This document shows positions 62,897 through 64,000 of a stretch of DNA of 64,000 nucleotides, one piece after another (position 1 is the stretch's first letter; every line of letters starts with the position of its first letter). Below the pieces are notes generated by a model that did no database searches, was not told the DNA's origin, and saw nothing but the letters and a program-made list of their open reading frames with translations. The stretch lies in the NCBI RefSeq assembly GCF_910579365.1, contig NZ_CAJTUX010000003.1:1-64000 (forward strand). The letters are read 5' to 3'. The DNA is from an uncultured Oscillibacter sp. GTDB taxonomy: Bacteria; Bacillota; Clostridia; Oscillospirales; Oscillospiraceae. Both the position numbers and the translations under genes were made by a program.

Positions 62897-62947
62897 GGTT
62901 TTGTAACATCCCGGCGGGCTGCCGCCGGAGAAGAGAGGAGATTTTTC

Positions 62948-64000
62948 ATGAAACGCTTTCTAACCATCCTGCTGACGGCTTTGGCGCTGACGGGCGTGCT
63001 GTGCGTTACCGCCTCCGCCTCCAGCTTTGACGGCGCGGCGGAGGAGCTGGCCGCCATCGGCATGCTCAAGGGCTCCGCCGCCGATGGATTTGCCCTGGAC
63101 AAGGCCCCCACCCGGGCCCAGGCCGCCATTATGCTGGTCCGGCTCTACGGCGCGGAGGAGGAGGCCATTGCCGCCTACACCGCCGGGGACCTCAAGTGCC
63201 CCTTCACCGACGTGAACGAGACGGCGGCTCCCTTTGCCGCGTGGCTGGCGGACAAGGGCCTTGCCAGCGGCACCTCCGAAACCACCTTCGGCGCGTCCAG
63301 TCCCTGCACCGGCAAGGCGTACACGATTTTTCTCCTCCGGGCCCTGGGCTATCAGGACAACGTGGACTTCACCAACGCCAACGCCCAGGCGTTTGCGCAG
63401 AGCTGCGGCCTGCTGGATACCTCCCTGTTCACCGGGACCTTCCTCCGGGACGACCTGGTGGCCCTGACCTATCAGGCCCTGGGCACGGACCTCAAGGACG
63501 GCAGCACCTATCTGCTGGCCAGCCTCATCAAGAGCGGAGCCGTGGACGCGGACGCCGCCAAGCCCATCACGGAGAAAATCGAGGCTTACCGGGCCCTCCA
63601 GCGCTCCGGCGAGGCGGCGGCCCAGGGGCTGGATACCTCAGTGGACGCGAAGGTAGGCATGAGCGTCACCGTCAAAGGCGCCGGCAGCGGAACCGCCCTG
63701 GACATGACCCAGAAGGCGGACGCCGCCGTCAAGGGCAATATCAAGATGATTCTGGACAAGGAGCTTCAGATGGCCATGGACATGACCGTCACCGTTACGG
63801 ACGGAGATGCCTCCGAGACCGAGAACGTGGAGTACTGGCTGAAGGACGGCGTGGTGTATGTCCGCTCCGGTGAGATGGCCTATCAGGTTTCCACCGCCAT
63901 GGGCATGGACGCGGAGACCCTCACAGCCCTGATGGAGCAGGCCTCCGGCAAGACCTACGCCGCCATGCTTCCCTTTATTGAGTCCATCACCACCAAGACC
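62948..64000 (+). CDS. Exported protein with SLH-like repeats (3' end outside the window)
   Basis: The frame is open from ATG 62948 to the last base, 351 codons without a stop, so the C-terminus is missing. A signal peptide (MKRFLTILLTALALTGVLCV, cut near ASAS) is followed by about three SLH-like units (to residue about 210: FDGAAEELAAIGMLKG, PFTDVNETAAPFAAWLADKG, RDDLVALTYQALG). From about 235 a strand-rich domain follows (KVGMSVTVKGAGSGTALDM, YWLKDGVVYVRSG), similar to lipoprotein-like DUF domains that bind hydrophobic ligands. RBS is GAGAGGAG. Function is unknown; a wall-attached surface protein is likely. Confidence 0.8.
   Translation, partial: MKRFLTILLTALALTGVLCVTASASSFDGAAEELAAIGMLKGSAADGFALDKAPTRAQAAIMLVRLYGAEEEAIAAYTAGDLKCPFTDVNETAAPFAAWLADKGLASGTSETTFGASSPCTGKAYTIFLLRALGYQDNVDFTNANAQAFAQSCGLLDTSLFTGTFLRDDLVALTYQALGTDLKDGSTYLLASLIKSGAVDADAAKPITEKIEAYRALQRSGEAAAQGLDTSVDAKVGMSVTVKGAGSGTALDMTQKADAAVKGNIKMILDKELQMAMDMTVTVTDGDASETENVEYWLKDGVVYVRSGEMAYQVSTAMGMDAETLTALMEQASGKTYAAMLPFIESITTKT

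Overview
This window looks like chromosomal DNA of a GC-rich, spore-forming anaerobe of the class Clostridia, most likely Oscillospiraceae (Oscillibacter-like). The basis is the high-GC coding with strong AGGAGG ribosome sites, TTGaca/TAtaaT promoters with 17-bp spacers, a SpoIID gene, a MurT/GatD pair, a K+-type membrane pyrophosphatase, an acyl-ACP thioesterase and Firmicutes gene orders (gdpP-rplI-dnaB, tilS-hpt-ftsH, prfA...tsaC). The genus is an inference. I saw no rRNA, tRNA, CRISPR array or intact insertion sequence.

Layout. 1-6028: a cut-off gene, a DegV/FakB-type lipid-binding protein, a 1014-residue protein with flagellin-like ends around a beta-helix core, and a KamA-family radical SAM enzyme behind an attenuator-like leader. 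6029-10739: an accessory, more AT-rich stretch with an orphan ribosomal-protein L10-type leader RNA, a Panacea antitoxin gene paired with an unknown multi-pass membrane protein (candidate toxin-antitoxin pair), a LytTR regulator and an S-layer-homology protein. 10797-21139 (minus strand): a long single-direction block ddl, murF, ABC-F ATPase, DUF218 protein, flavodoxin, prfA, small membrane protein, a Sua5/TsaC-CoaE fusion and an M18 aminopeptidase, covering cell wall, translation and cofactor functions. 21277-28539: DUF362 ferredoxin, tandem-OB SSB-like protein, hppA, an IseA-like lipoprotein, a 27-residue peptide unit with its own promoter and terminator, a phosphoesterase, and a small divergent pair including an XRE regulator.

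28855-36064: mnmG, a cyclase-family hydrolase, murT with a gatD that lacks both amidotransferase catalytic residues, a SleB-like hydrolase and glutamate dehydrogenase. 36065-41702: a LacI regulator with no ordinary start codon, three LacI/CcpA-type operators, a sugar ABC importer without an ATPase gene, and a metallo-beta-lactamase-fold protein. 41766-50172 (minus): ftsH, hpt, tilS, dnaB, rplI and gdpP, with a tandem duplication that left a truncated, apparently still translatable copy of the L9 N-terminal domain. 50212-52948: an ISAs1 transposase remnant, a radical SAM protein and an aminotransferase. 53229-59079: SpoIID, a NodB-fold protein without catalytic residues, and a response regulator, histidine kinase and HtrA-type protease operon. 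59124-64000: exonuclease III divergent from a SUFU-domain operon with a split ThrE exporter and acyl-ACP thioesterase, then an SLH protein cut by the window end.

The strongest candidates for something undescribed are the Panacea-linked membrane protein pair (6747-8468), the flagellin-like/beta-helix hybrid (1566-4610), the L9 N-domain duplication (47415-48089), the orphan L10-type leader (6207-6364) and the catalytically dead GatD (32824-33558).
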